Shown here: piece by piece, positions 15,954-23,391 of the stretch
Position numbering within the stretch: the stretch's first letter is position 1
Layout of the letters: each line of letters starts with the position of its first letter
Source: Desulfobacterales bacterium
GTDB lineage: Bacteria; Desulfobacterota; Desulfobacteria; Desulfobacterales; JAEINQ01
DNA: 64,000 bases
NCBI GenBank assembly: GCA_016342285.1
Contig: JAEINQ010000025.1
Span: 1 to 64,000 of the forward strand
Reading direction: 5' to 3'
Made by a program: the position numbers and the translations under genes
Notes under the pieces: generated by a model
What the model was told of the DNA's origin: nothing
Seen by the model: the letters and a program-made list of their open reading frames with translations, nothing else
Database searches by the model: none

Positions 15954-16310
15954 TCAGTCGGGGCGCATGGATCGGATCAGACCGTTCAGTACCTTTTCCG
16001 TTTCTTCTACTTTACTGTCAACTTTTGCCGCAGCAGCGTCGCTTAGGGATCCCAATCTTTTCGACAAATCGAACTGATAACGCAGTTCCCGAAGCGAACC
16101 GAAGGCAATATGCAGGAAACGTAGATAATCGGCCTGGCTGTCCCGGGCGCAGCCTTCAACGATGTTGGATGGCACGGAGACCGCCCCACGCCGGATTTGA
16201 GACGTCAGCCCGAATAGTTCTTCTTTCGGAAAACCGGCGGTTACCCGATAAGCCAGCAACGCCACTTCATCGGCCAACTCAAATGCCCTCAATTTCGTAT
16301 GATCGCGCAT
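15954..16310 (-). CDS. Four-helix-bundle protein (23S rRNA intervening-sequence protein family)
   Basis: A 118-residue all-helical protein. Family blocks visible are 'KLRAFELADEVALLAY' near 6-21, 'LTSQIRRGAVSVPSNIVEG' at about 35-53 and 'LRELRYQFDLSKRLG' near 73-87. Proteins of this family were first seen in inserts of 23S rRNA genes and resemble the Avd accessory protein of diversity-generating retroelements. Their cellular role is unclear. Here the gene sits between two paired ABC permease genes and is bounded on both sides by inverted simple repeats, so it looks like an inserted cassette. No reverse transcriptase or rRNA gene is nearby. Confidence 0.88.
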   Translation of the reverse strand: MRDHTKLRAFELADEVALLAYRVTAGFPKEELFGLTSQIRRGAVSVPSNIVEGCARDSQADYLRFLHIAFGSLRELRYQFDLSKRLGSLSDAAAAKVDSKVEETEKVLNGLIRSMRPD

Positions 16311-16321
16311 GATTCTTCCTC

Positions 16322-16392
16322 CTTCTATTAACCTTCAGCCTTCTACCTTCTTCAGCCTTCAGCCTTCCACTTCTTCAGCCTTCAGCCTTCTA
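16322..16392. repeat. Simple repeat flanking the four-helix-bundle gene (right)
   Basis: Repeats of CTTCAGCCTTC and CTTCTACC lie between the four-helix-bundle start and the upstream permease stop. They are the inverse complement of the GAAGGCTGAAG motif at 15864-15950, giving the gene terminal inverted low-complexity flanks. Confidence 0.75.
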
Positions 16393-16393
16393 C

Positions 16394-17626
16394 CTAATTG
16401 AAGCTCATCGCCTCCACCGGTTTTAGCTTTCGAATCTTTAAGGCCGGATAGAGGGCCGCCGGAAAGGTCACCGCCAGAACCATGGCGGGCCCAAGAAAGG
16501 TCGAAAGCCAGGAGAGCTTGGGGTAAATCCGCCCGGAGATGCCGTAGTGCTCGAGAATCTCCGAGGCACCGGCCAGATCAATGCCGTGGGCCTGGAAAAA
16601 CAAGGTGACGCCGACTCCGAGAGCGATACCGGCGGCCACGCCGATCAGGGTCATGACAGCCGATTCCGCGAGCATCAACCGGACCAGCCGCTCCGGGGTG
16701 GTGCCGATGGCCATGAGGACCCCGAACTCCCGGGTCCGCTCGAAAATGGCCATGAGAAAAGTGTTGAGGATACTAAAGGCCACCACCATGATCAGGACCA
16801 GGTACATGATCAGCCCGCTGACCAGGTCCATGGAAATCCCCTGTGCCAGGCCGGGCATGAGGTCCTGCCAGTCCAGCACCACCAGTGCCTTGCCCGAAAG
16901 GGACCCGGCGAGCGCCCGGGTCGTCTGGGCCGCGATAGGGGCGATGTCACCGAGGCTTTGGCCCACCACGGCCACCTCGTGAACACTACCGTCCATGGCA
17001 AATACCTCCTGAAAATAAGGCAGGGGGATCTGCACCACGCTGCGGTCGAAATCGGCCATGCCCGAACGGAAAATTCCTTTGACCGTGATGACCGTTGCGG
17101 CGATGGACCCGTCCTTGCCCTGCCCCAGCACGGTCAGTTCATCCCCCACTCCAACCTTAAGGTTTTCCGCCAGAAACCCGCCGATCAGCCCCTGAGTCGT
17201 ATCCGTCCCATCGAGATAGACCCCTTCCCGGATCAGCTTTTCGATGGTGGTGACCTGCGCTTCGCGTTTGGGGTCGATCCCGATGACCATGACGCCGTAG
17301 GTGCGGTCTTGGGACGACACCAAACAAAAGGCCCGGGCCCGGTCGGTATGGGCAAGGATCCGGGGAATCCGGTCGAGAATGTTGCCGACCGCTCCGGGGT
17401 CGGCGACCACCTGCTGAATCCGCTGCTTGTCATGGTACCCCTCGGCCTGCACCTGCAGGTGACCGGTGTGGATGCGCACCGAGGCGTTGATCATGGCATC
17501 GTAGGATCCGAACTGGAAGCTGAGCATAAAGACCAGAAGCGCACTGGCAAAGCCCACGGCCGCGATGGTCAGCAGGGTTCGCCGCCGGTTTCGCCAGATG
17601 TTTCGCCATGCCATGGTTGTGTTCAT
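16394..17626 (-). CDS. FtsX/MacB-type ABC permease
   Basis: A 410-residue permease paralogous to the one at 14623-15849. It shows 'AWRNIWRNRRRTLLT' then membrane segment 1, a periplasmic domain to about 265, three C-terminal segments, and the 'REFGVLMAIGTTPERL' coupling loop. The C-terminus ends 'LKIRKLKPVEAMSFN', typical of LolC/LolE-like proteins. The pair probably forms a heterodimeric permease driven by the ATPase at 13580-14275. It begins 13 bp after the LolA-like gene, so these are co-transcribed. Confidence 0.92.
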   Translation of the reverse strand: MNTTMAWRNIWRNRRRTLLTIAAVGFASALLVFMLSFQFGSYDAMINASVRIHTGHLQVQAEGYHDKQRIQQVVADPGAVGNILDRIPRILAHTDRARAFCLVSSQDRTYGVMVIGIDPKREAQVTTIEKLIREGVYLDGTDTTQGLIGGFLAENLKVGVGDELTVLGQGKDGSIAATVITVKGIFRSGMADFDRSVVQIPLPYFQEVFAMDGSVHEVAVVGQSLGDIAPIAAQTTRALAGSLSGKALVVLDWQDLMPGLAQGISMDLVSGLIMYLVLIMVVAFSILNTFLMAIFERTREFGVLMAIGTTPERLVRLMLAESAVMTLIGVAAGIALGVGVTLFFQAHGIDLAGASEILEHYGISGRIYPKLSWLSTFLGPAMVLAVTFPAALYPALKIRKLKPVEAMSFN

Positions 17627-17639
17627 AACAAAGGCCTCC

Positions 17640-18410
17640 CTAGTTCCGGGGATTTTTCAAGGCGGAAAGGGTGAAGAGCCGGTCGGGCAGGGCCTCTAAA
17701 AATTCCAGGGACAGGTAGGTGACCGTGGTGTATTCACCCGGCGCATCGGTCGTTTTCATGGTCATGACCCGGGGGTAGAGCTTGCCGCCCAGGGGTCCGA
17801 TATCGCTGAAGGTCAGAACCTTCACCGGAGCCATCTCCTCGTCGCAAAAGACCTCCTCCAGAGGAATTGCGTCTTCTCTTATCTTCAGGGTCAGCATGCC
17901 CCATACCACCGGTGCGCCGGGTTTGGGCATGGACCGGATCCGATAGACGGTCTTTCCATCGTGGACTTCCGTACCGTCAAGGGTGTGGTCGTAGTCGACG
18001 ATAATGCTGTCGCTTTTGGCCAGGTCGTTGTTGGAAAAGTCCGATCCCATCCAGGACTGGCTCATCATAGACGGCGGCAACTTGATGGTCCGGTTGACCT
18101 TGGGATTGAAGATCCACATCTCCCGTCCCTTTTTCAAAGTGCCGTTGCCCTTGTCCTTGGCCGGGCCAAGAACGATAAAGAGGCTATCCTTATCTCCCCG
18201 GGTCCAGGCATTGAGGGTGGTGGTGCGCTGCCAGTCCGGTCGAACGACGCGCATCTCCACGGTGGAAACCGAGGCCTTTTCCCGCATGTAGTCGAAGTTT
18301 TTTCGTATTATCTCAGCGGCATCGTCAGCACAAACCGTCGGCGGATATTGAAGCGCGGCGCCTGCAATAATTGCCCATATCATGATACCTTTGATCAATG
18401 CGATTTTCAT
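17640..18410 (-). CDS. Outer-membrane lipoprotein-sorting protein (LolA-like)
   Basis: A 256-residue exported protein. The Sec signal peptide covers about 1-29 ('MKIALIKGIMIWAI' through 'VCA'), followed by a beta-rich LolA/LppX-like domain: 'RNFDYMREKASVSTVEM', 'GPAKDKGNGTLKKG', 'MWIFNPKVNRTIKLPPSM'. COG2834 members shuttle lipids or lipoproteins across the periplasm. ATG 18410 has AGGGGAAA directly upstream; a longer frame to 18539 would overlap the neighbouring ATPase gene. Placed between TetR/ATPase and the permeases, it is the expected periplasmic chaperone of the ABC system. Confidence 0.88.
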   Translation of the reverse strand: MKIALIKGIMIWAIIAGAALQYPPTVCADDAAEIIRKNFDYMREKASVSTVEMRVVRPDWQRTTTLNAWTRGDKDSLFIVLGPAKDKGNGTLKKGREMWIFNPKVNRTIKLPPSMMSQSWMGSDFSNNDLAKSDSIIVDYDHTLDGTEVHDGKTVYRIRSMPKPGAPVVWGMLTLKIREDAIPLEEVFCDEEMAPVKVLTFSDIGPLGGKLYPRVMTMKTTDAPGEYTTVTYLSLEFLEALPDRLFTLSALKNPRN

Positions 18411-18472
18411 TTTCCCCTGCCGTTTGTTTGATACAACATTTCGCAACCGAACCTGCCGCGACGGGCACCCCG

Positions 18473-19102
18473 TTACGTCTGGCAACGCGCCAGCCATTCG
18501 GCAAAAATCGGATCGACGATTCGCCAAATTCCCTGGCATTTTTCTATCAAATCCAACTGCGTTAGCCTTTTCTGTGCGGATTGAATCCCGCCCAGGGTAA
18601 GCTTATGGGATGCCATATATTCCGCGGTATGAAGCCTTTGCCCCGGATCGGCAGCCAACGCCTTGAGCAATGCGGTCTGCGCCGAAGTCAAGCCTTTGAT
18701 CAGATTTTCGTATCCGTATCTTTCCGAGGCGATCAGTTTCTCAAAGCCCGCGGTGACATCGTCCCGGGAAACGGTCTCATCGGCGACTTCGTAAGTGTGA
18801 TAGGCAAGGCTTTGCGCGTAATAAGGATATTGTGAGGATCTCCTTGATATGATTTCCGCCACCGTGCGGGGGCATCGCTTGCCGGCAACTTGAAACAGAT
18901 CCGCATAAACCGTTAAAAAGCCCTCCTGCTTCAATTGGGCCTGAATTCTTCGAGCCAGCGACGTCTTTCCATATCGACGGGGCGAAAACAGAACCACATT
19001 CGCCTCATTCCTGGCATGTGAGGAAAGCTCTTCCAGCTCACGATGCCGGTTGGCGAACGGAGCGCCTTCGGGGATAACACGCATAATGAACGGGTTCTTC
19101 AT
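18473..19102 (-). pseudogene. AAA ATPase with internal deletion (Walker A kept, Walker B missing)
   Basis: The 209-residue frame begins like the archaeal-type AAA ATPases, with 'PFANRHRELEEL' at 15-26 and a P-loop SPRRYGKTS at 40-48. After 'VYADLFQVAGK' it jumps at about residue 77 to the family's C-terminal part: 'YPYYAQSLAYHTYEV', then a winged-helix region 'LTSAQTALLKALA'. The middle, with Walker B and sensor residues, is absent, and the protein is roughly half the family's usual length. I infer an in-frame internal deletion of roughly 150 codons. ATG 19102 has AAAGG upstream. A 29-bp palindrome lies 13 bp before the start. Confidence 0.72.
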
Positions 19103-19114
19103 GGCAGCAACCTT

Positions 19115-19143
19115 TATTCGTTTACAATAATTGTAAACGAATA
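19115..19143. promoter_or_regulatory. Perfect 29-bp palindrome upstream of the ATPase frame
   Basis: TATTCGTTTACAAT and ATTGTAAACGAATA are perfect 14-bp arms around a single central A. On the minus strand it overlaps a possible promoter (TTGATA, then TATTGT at about 17 bp). The position, 13 bp from the start codon, fits an operator for a dimeric repressor. Confidence 0.65.
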
Positions 19144-19176
19144 TTGTATCAACGCTTTTTGCATCGTCTCTCCCGG

Positions 19177-19803
19177 TCAAACCGATTGGTGGCAACGATC
19201 CGATTTCAAACCAGCGATGAAAACGGCCATAAAGCTCTCGTTTGCCTCAATCGGGGCAAAATCCCGGTCGAACCAGGCCTGAAGCCCCAGGGCGTCCCAG
19301 GTCCCCACCAGGGTGGCGGCCAGCAGGTGGGGATCCACGTCTTTTCGAAACTCGTTGCGTTCGATTCCTTCGGTAATCAGGGCGGCCACCAACTCCCGGT
19401 ACTGGCCGTAACCCTGTCGAAAGACCTCCTTGAACCGGCCTTCGATCTTGGACGAGGTTGAGGCCGCCCAAAATTCAATGACCAGGCCGTACATTTCCGC
19501 CATCTCCACACAGGCCTGGAGCACCGCATTGCCCAGGGCCGTCAACTTGTCGGAAGCCGTCTGGGTCAGCGTCGAGACCCCGACCATGGTGGAGGCCCCT
19601 ATTTTGTCCATATACCAGTAGAAGACGGCAAAGAGCAGGTCCTCCTTGCTGGAAAAATACTGGTAGAGCGTCCCCTTGCCGATGCCGGCCTCGGCGGCGA
19701 TATCGGCCACCAGGGTGCCGGCGTAACCCTTGAGGGCAAAGACCCTGGCGGCGGCCCGAATGATGCGGTCTTTTTTTTCCTGTCGTCGCCGTTCAGAAAC
19801 CAT
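19177..19803 (-). CDS. TetR-family transcriptional regulator
   Basis: A 208-residue regulator. The N-terminal TetR HTH is clear: 'RIIRAAARVFALKGYAGT' at 13-30, then 'VADIAAEAGIGKGTLYQYF' to residue 50 and 'SSKEDLL'. The C-terminal ligand-binding part is AcrR/FadR-like and helical. ATG 19803 has GAGGGTG upstream; a longer frame to 19839 is possible. It is the first gene of the minus-strand cluster containing the LolA/ABC system and probably controls it and itself. Two palindromes resembling TetR operators lie upstream. Confidence 0.93.
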   Translation of the reverse strand: MVSERRRQEKKDRIIRAAARVFALKGYAGTLVADIAAEAGIGKGTLYQYFSSKEDLLFAVFYWYMDKIGASTMVGVSTLTQTASDKLTALGNAVLQACVEMAEMYGLVIEFWAASTSSKIEGRFKEVFRQGYGQYRELVAALITEGIERNEFRKDVDPHLLAATLVGTWDALGLQAWFDRDFAPIEANESFMAVFIAGLKSDRCHQSV

Positions 19804-19860
19804 TTTCACCCTCTGGTTTTCCCGCGAACCGCATGGCACTCGTCGCCCGCCCTATTTTAA

Positions 19861-19874
19861 TGACCCATTGGTCA
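19861..19874. promoter_or_regulatory. Candidate TetR operator
   Basis: TGACC-CATT-GGTCA has perfect 5-bp arms, 58 bp upstream of the TetR start codon, within an AT-rich promoter-like region. Its form matches many TetR-family operators. Confidence 0.5.
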
Positions 19875-19947
19875 ATTATTAGTAACTGAAATGAATCCTG
19901 TCAATAAGCAATCCAATATTATTATATTTATACCCAAATATTTTCTG

Positions 19948-19957
19948 ACCGATCGGT
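19948..19957. promoter_or_regulatory. Second candidate TetR-type palindrome
   Basis: ACCGATCGGT is a perfect 10-bp palindrome, set in TGACCGATCGGTTC, about 145 bp upstream of the TetR start. It resembles the first site in its GACC/GGTT edges. Confidence 0.35.
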
Positions 19958-20031
19958 TCTACTTGTTCCTTGAGCCCGAAATAGCCGGGCAAACCAACCA
20001 TACGTCGTAAAAGTCGAAGGGCCTAATTGGG

Positions 20032-20618
20032 CACCGGGAATTCATTGAAATGTCAATGGGCATTGACCTTGCCACCTATTCCCTGGAAAACATACGAAAC
20101 GATCATGGAGGGGCCGCCCATGACATCATCGACAAGCTTGCGGGCAACAAAGTACTTCCCCTATTCAAGGCCTATATCAAACACGGCTATTACCCGTTCT
20201 ATTTCGAAAACCGCGATGAAGCCGTGTTTGTTCAACTGCTCAATCAAAATCTTCATACCACCATCGAAAGCGATCTGATTGCTGTTCACCCCGCTCTTAC
20301 CGGAAACAGCATCAAGAAAATAACGTCACTACTAAAAATCATTTCTGCATCGGTGCCATTTATTTCGGATTTAAAAAAACTGGCCGCGATGACCGATGTC
20401 GGAGATCAGCGCACACTTAAAACCTATATGAAATATCTGGAGGATTCAGGTCTGATCATTGGACTGAGCCGCACGGGGCGGGGGCTTCAGAGTCTGGAAA
20501 AACCGGAAAAGATTTTTCTCAAATCAGGGATATTGAAAACAGCTTTTTGGCTGTGGACGACATCGAAACGGGATTTGGAAAAAAAATCCCCCTGTGGCTG
20601 TTTGGGTTTTTATATTGA
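20032..20618 (+). pseudogene. Decayed DUF4143-type AAA ATPase (N-terminus and middle lost)
   Basis: Family homology begins abruptly at 'REFIEMSMGIDLATYSLEN' and continues through 'FKAYIKHGYYPFYFE', 'VQLLNQNLHTTIESDL' and the winged-helix block 'RTLKTYMKYLEDSGLI'. The P-loop half is missing. After 'EKPEKIFL' the frame jumps. The normal C-terminal ending of the family (AVDDIETGFG, KIPLWLFGFLY, stop at 20616-20618) is present but in another frame. So there is a 5' truncation, an internal deletion and a frameshift. It is a second ATPase relic within 1.5 kb of the deleted ATPase at 18473-19102. A nominal ORF 20050-20715 runs on in the wrong frame. Confidence 0.78.
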
Positions 20619-20727
20619 CCCCCTCAATCAACACCGGCTCCGGGCAAAGCCCGAACCGCCGTTGACATTGGAGCCGACGAGCAGTATGCTAAAAACAAAA
20701 TTACGTATACCTTAAGAGGGGGCTTAA

Positions 20728-20949
20728 ATGTCTAAGGTAACGGCCAAATACCAAGTTACGGTCCCGATAAAAGTCCGCAAAGAATTGGGAATCATCCCCG
20801 GCATGGAAGTCGATATCGCCAAAAAAGGGAACGATTTCGTCCTCATCGCCGATCCGGTCACAATGATCAAGCACAAATGGCGCGGAAAATTCGCGGGCAA
20901 GACAACGACCATGGAATACATGGATGAAGTCAGAGGCAAATTAAATTGA
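20728..20949 (+). CDS. AbrB/MazE-family antitoxin
   Basis: A 73-residue SpoVT/AbrB swapped-hairpin protein: 'KVTAKYQVTVPIKVRKELGI' at 3-22, then 'PGMEVDIAKKGNDFVL'. The C-terminal tail 'EYMDEVRGKLN' would wrap the toxin. A strong AGAGGGGG ribosome site lies 7 nt upstream of ATG 20728. Its stop codon overlaps the start of a PIN-domain gene by 4 bp, the classic antitoxin-toxin order. It probably represses its own operon. Confidence 0.9.
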   Translation: MSKVTAKYQVTVPIKVRKELGIIPGMEVDIAKKGNDFVLIADPVTMIKHKWRGKFAGKTTTMEYMDEVRGKLN

Positions 20950-21392
20950 AAATCTGCGTCGATACCACCATCCTGATCGATATTCTGAAAGACGAATTCC
21001 GGAGTTTCCAGGAAAAACTCTATATCGCCCTGGAAGAAAAGGTCGCGATGGTTTCTCCGCCGGTGGTCTTTGCTGAATTGTTACCCCAATTTGATGGAAA
21101 CGCCGACTTGGCCAAAGAATTTTTAAACGATCACAAAATAACCATTGAACCACTCGAAACAGACGCAGCCGCTGCTTCTGCTCTGGCGTGGATGAAATAC
21201 TTGAAACGAAAAGAAAAGATCAAATGCCCTCATTGCAATCGGTGGTTAAAGCTCAAATTGCACGTGCTATCGGATTTTTATATCGGCGGGTTTGCTTCGG
21301 TAAAATGCGATGCCATCCTCACCCGAGACCGTGGCATATACACCAAGTATTTTCCCCTCCTGGTCGGTTACAAAGACTGCCTGCGGCAATAA
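20946..21392 (+). CDS. PIN-domain ribonuclease toxin (VapC-like)
   Basis: A 148-residue PIN protein with TTG start inside the antitoxin stop (TTGA overlap). The acidic metal-binding set is in place: Asp6 (KICVDTTI), Glu44 (VFAELLP), Asp110 (VLSDFYIGG) and Asp128 (LTRDRG). Unusually for VapC, a CPHC motif sits at 94-97 within a basic stretch just before the third acidic residue. VapC toxins cut tRNA or rRNA; the target here is unknown. It lies between a decayed ATPase and a sugar isomerase gene, so it may stabilise this accessory stretch. Confidence 0.87.
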   Translation: MKICVDTTILIDILKDEFRSFQEKLYIALEEKVAMVSPPVVFAELLPQFDGNADLAKEFLNDHKITIEPLETDAAAASALAWMKYLKRKEKIKCPHCNRWLKLKLHVLSDFYIGGFASVKCDAILTRDRGIYTKYFPLLVGYKDCLRQ

Positions 21393-21512
21393 ATGGCATT
21401 TGAATATCGACGAAAATTAGACTATGTAGACCCCGTTGGACCGGATCGAGATGATCCGGCATTTTTCATCAATCACGACAAATTCTCGTTGCTACCCGAA
21501 AAGGAAGAACCC

Positions 21513-22088
21513 ATGCCCTATTTTGCCCAATATACAAAAGCGGTTTCCGATGCCCTGCTGAACATGAAGGTGACAATTGATACCGGTGAGGAAAAAAGCG
21601 CCGACGAGGGCCTGGCGGCCTGGTGCGACATCACCTGCGATATCAAGGCAAACAATGCCACCATGTTTTTTGCCGGCAACGGCGCCAGCGCCATGATGGC
21701 CGGCCACATGGCCGCTGATGCCAGCAAGAACGGCGGATTCCGCGGCCTCGCCTTTAACGATGCGGCCCTGATGACCGCCATCGGAAACGACATCAGCTAC
21801 GACGAGGTCTTTGCCCTGCCCCTGGGCCGGTTTGCCGATCCCGGCGATGTGCTGGTCACCATCAGCAGCTCGGGCAACTCGCCCAACATCATCCGCGCCA
21901 TTAAAAAAGCCCGTGAAATCGGCCTGACCGTCGTCACGGTCAGCGGCATGGGCGCCGATAACCGATCCCGGGCCATGGGGGATCTGAATTTTTATGTTCC
22001 GGCCGCCACCTACGGCATCGCCGAAGCCAGCCACCAGGTGCTGCTGCACGGCTGGCTGGACCGGTTCATGGAAATGGACGGTCGATAA
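21513..22088 (+). CDS. SIS-domain sugar-phosphate isomerase (GmhA/phosphoheptose isomerase-like)
   Basis: A 191-residue single-SIS protein. Blocks are 'FFAGNGASAMMAGHMAAD' from 52, 'ISSSGNSPNIIRAIKKA' at 117-133 and a C-terminal 'EASHQVLLHGWLD' from 171. GmhA makes D-glycero-D-manno-heptose-7-P for LPS core or capsule. By eye alignment with E. coli GmhA, the metal ligands His61, Glu65, Gln172 and His180 correspond to His65, Asp69, Glu171 and His179, so two ligands differ. It may use another metal or substrate. ATG 21513 has AAAAGGAAG upstream; an in-frame extension to 21393 has no support. A GT9 heptosyltransferase-like gene occurs 7 kb downstream. Confidence 0.8.
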   Translation: MPYFAQYTKAVSDALLNMKVTIDTGEEKSADEGLAAWCDITCDIKANNATMFFAGNGASAMMAGHMAADASKNGGFRGLAFNDAALMTAIGNDISYDEVFALPLGRFADPGDVLVTISSSGNSPNIIRAIKKAREIGLTVVTVSGMGADNRSRAMGDLNFYVPAATYGIAEASHQVLLHGWLDRFMEMDGR

Positions 22089-22194
22089 CCCCACCACGCC
22101 TGTCCGGGCGGACCGGGTCTTTCATTTTCTTTCACTTGTGCCATTCAGCGCAACGGTTTATACATTGGGACACACCCCAAAGGAATCCGCATGA

Positions 22195-22350
22195 ATGAAG
22201 GATTTCAAATATTCCGGACGCGGATCGGGCATCCCCCGCATCATCAAGGCCTGCCGCGAGGCCGGGGTCCGGGTAGATTTTATCAACGATGTCCAAAACG
22301 AGCGCTTCACCGTGCGCTATGCACGTCCCAAGCCCCAAACCGCCCAATAG
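22195..22350 (+). pseudogene. C-terminal remnant of an AlbA_2/HATPase-type ATP-binding regulator
   Basis: The 51-codon frame begins at ATG 22195 and reads 'YSGRGSGIPRIIKACREAG' then 'FTVRYARPKPQTAQ'. That is the C-terminal signature of the 'putative transcriptional regulator / ATP-dependent DNA helicase-like' proteins that carry AlbA_2 and HATPase_c_4 domains. The rest of that family (about 400 residues) is absent. It is a truncated relic rather than a functional small protein. Confidence 0.68.
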
Positions 22351-22372
22351 ACCGTCATTTGGGGTTTTCTTA
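22333..22372 (+). terminator. Candidate intrinsic terminator
   Basis: CCCCAAA (22333-22339) pairs with TTTGGGG (22358-22364), followed by TTTTCTT. The loop is 18 nt, so it is only moderately convincing. It sits at the end of the remnant and isolates the downstream polysaccharide region. Confidence 0.45.
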
Positions 22373-22536
22373 TCCAAAAACGCCATGAATTCATTGGGCA
22401 AAATGAAATCACCCAATGCGAAATGTCAGTTACAACACCGGCAATCATCCTGAGGCATCTCAACCCTTATCCCACCCACCTGCCTGGCACCCCCAACGCT
22501 AAATTTCGCTTGACTTTTACGTCCCCCGTGCTATTC

Positions 22537-22553
22537 GAGTAGGAAACCTACTC
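22537..22553. promoter_or_regulatory. Operator-like palindrome before the winged-helix gene
   Basis: GAGTAGG-AAA-CCTACTC has perfect 7-bp arms, 18 bp upstream of the ATG at 22572. A possible -35 TTGACT (22510-22515) with a weak -10 TATTCG (22532-22537) would place the palindrome over the transcription start, fitting autorepression. Confidence 0.5.
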
Positions 22554-22571
22554 ATAAATGGTGTAGTTGTC

Positions 22572-23126
22572 ATGGACAACCTGTTCACGGGCCTCATCGC
22601 CTCCAAAACCCGAATCAAGCTGCTGACGCGGTTTTTTTTCAATCCCCTGACCCGCGCCTACCTGCGGGAACTGGCCAAGGAGTTTGACCTCTCCACCAAT
22701 GCGGTGCGCGAAGAACTCAACCAACTCAAACAGACCCGGCTCCTGGTTTCCCAAAAAGAAGGCCGTCAGGTTTTCTACTCAGCCAACCCGGACCACCCAC
22801 TTTTTCCGGAACTCAAATCCATGGTGGCCAAGGTCATGGGAATCGACCAGGTCATCGACTCCATCGTCATACGGCTGGGTAACCTGGAGAAGGCCTATCT
22901 CATCGATGATTATGCCGAAGGAAAAGACACCGGCATCATCGACCTGCTCCTGGTGGGTGATATCGATCAGTATCACCTCAATGACCTGACCCGTAAAACC
23001 GAACGCTACATCAAACGGAAGATCCGGTCGATTGTGTTGAATAAAAAGGAATTTGACGATTTCCACAAAAACCTGGAAAGCCGTCCGCATATGCTGATTT
23101 GGGAATCCTGCGCCTCAAGCCCCTAA
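22572..23126 (+). CDS. Winged-helix regulator with nucleotidyltransferase-like C-terminus
   Basis: A 184-residue protein. Residues 1-80 form an ArsR-like winged helix: 'SKTRIKLLTRFFFNP', 'YLRELAKEFDLSTNAVREEL', 'LVSQKEGRQVFYSANP'. Residues 95-180 resemble the MNT/nucleotidyltransferase fold ('YLIDDYAEGKDTGIIDLLLVGD') but with a GIIDLLLVG strand where active enzymes have G-S-x-A/G-x-D-S/x-D, so it is probably inactive and ligand-sensing. Similar proteins often lead polysaccharide clusters in deltaproteobacteria. There is no recognisable ribosome site before ATG 22572. Its place at the left edge of the polysaccharide locus suggests it controls that locus. Confidence 0.78.
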   Translation: MDNLFTGLIASKTRIKLLTRFFFNPLTRAYLRELAKEFDLSTNAVREELNQLKQTRLLVSQKEGRQVFYSANPDHPLFPELKSMVAKVMGIDQVIDSIVIRLGNLEKAYLIDDYAEGKDTGIIDLLLVGDIDQYHLNDLTRKTERYIKRKIRSIVLNKKEFDDFHKNLESRPHMLIWESCASSP

Positions 23127-23391
23127 TCACATTTATTTTATAGTTTTTTCAGCGTGTTATACTTTATTTCGACGTGCAATCGAAAAGGCGGAGCTGTTTT
23201 TGTCAATCGGTTTCCGGGAATTACCCATCGAGAGGTTTTGAAAAATTGCCCGGATTACCGATTTTATGATTCGAAGAGAAAATTTCAGAAGTCAGTTAAA
23301 AATTCCTCTAAGGCATTATTAATATAGATTAATGTTTCTGGATTACCCCTTATAAACCACAATTTTGGGCACCATCCAATAGACCCGAAAC

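Noticed and set aside
20619-20715. Nominal C-terminal continuation of the decayed ATPase frame
   Set aside because: It is read after a frameshift; the family's true ending lies in another frame and stops at 20618.
23127-23391. A hidden gene or RNA between the regulator and the flippase
   Set aside because: Frames are short and unlike known proteins, and no convincing conserved structure is visible; only a weak promoter-like TATACT.
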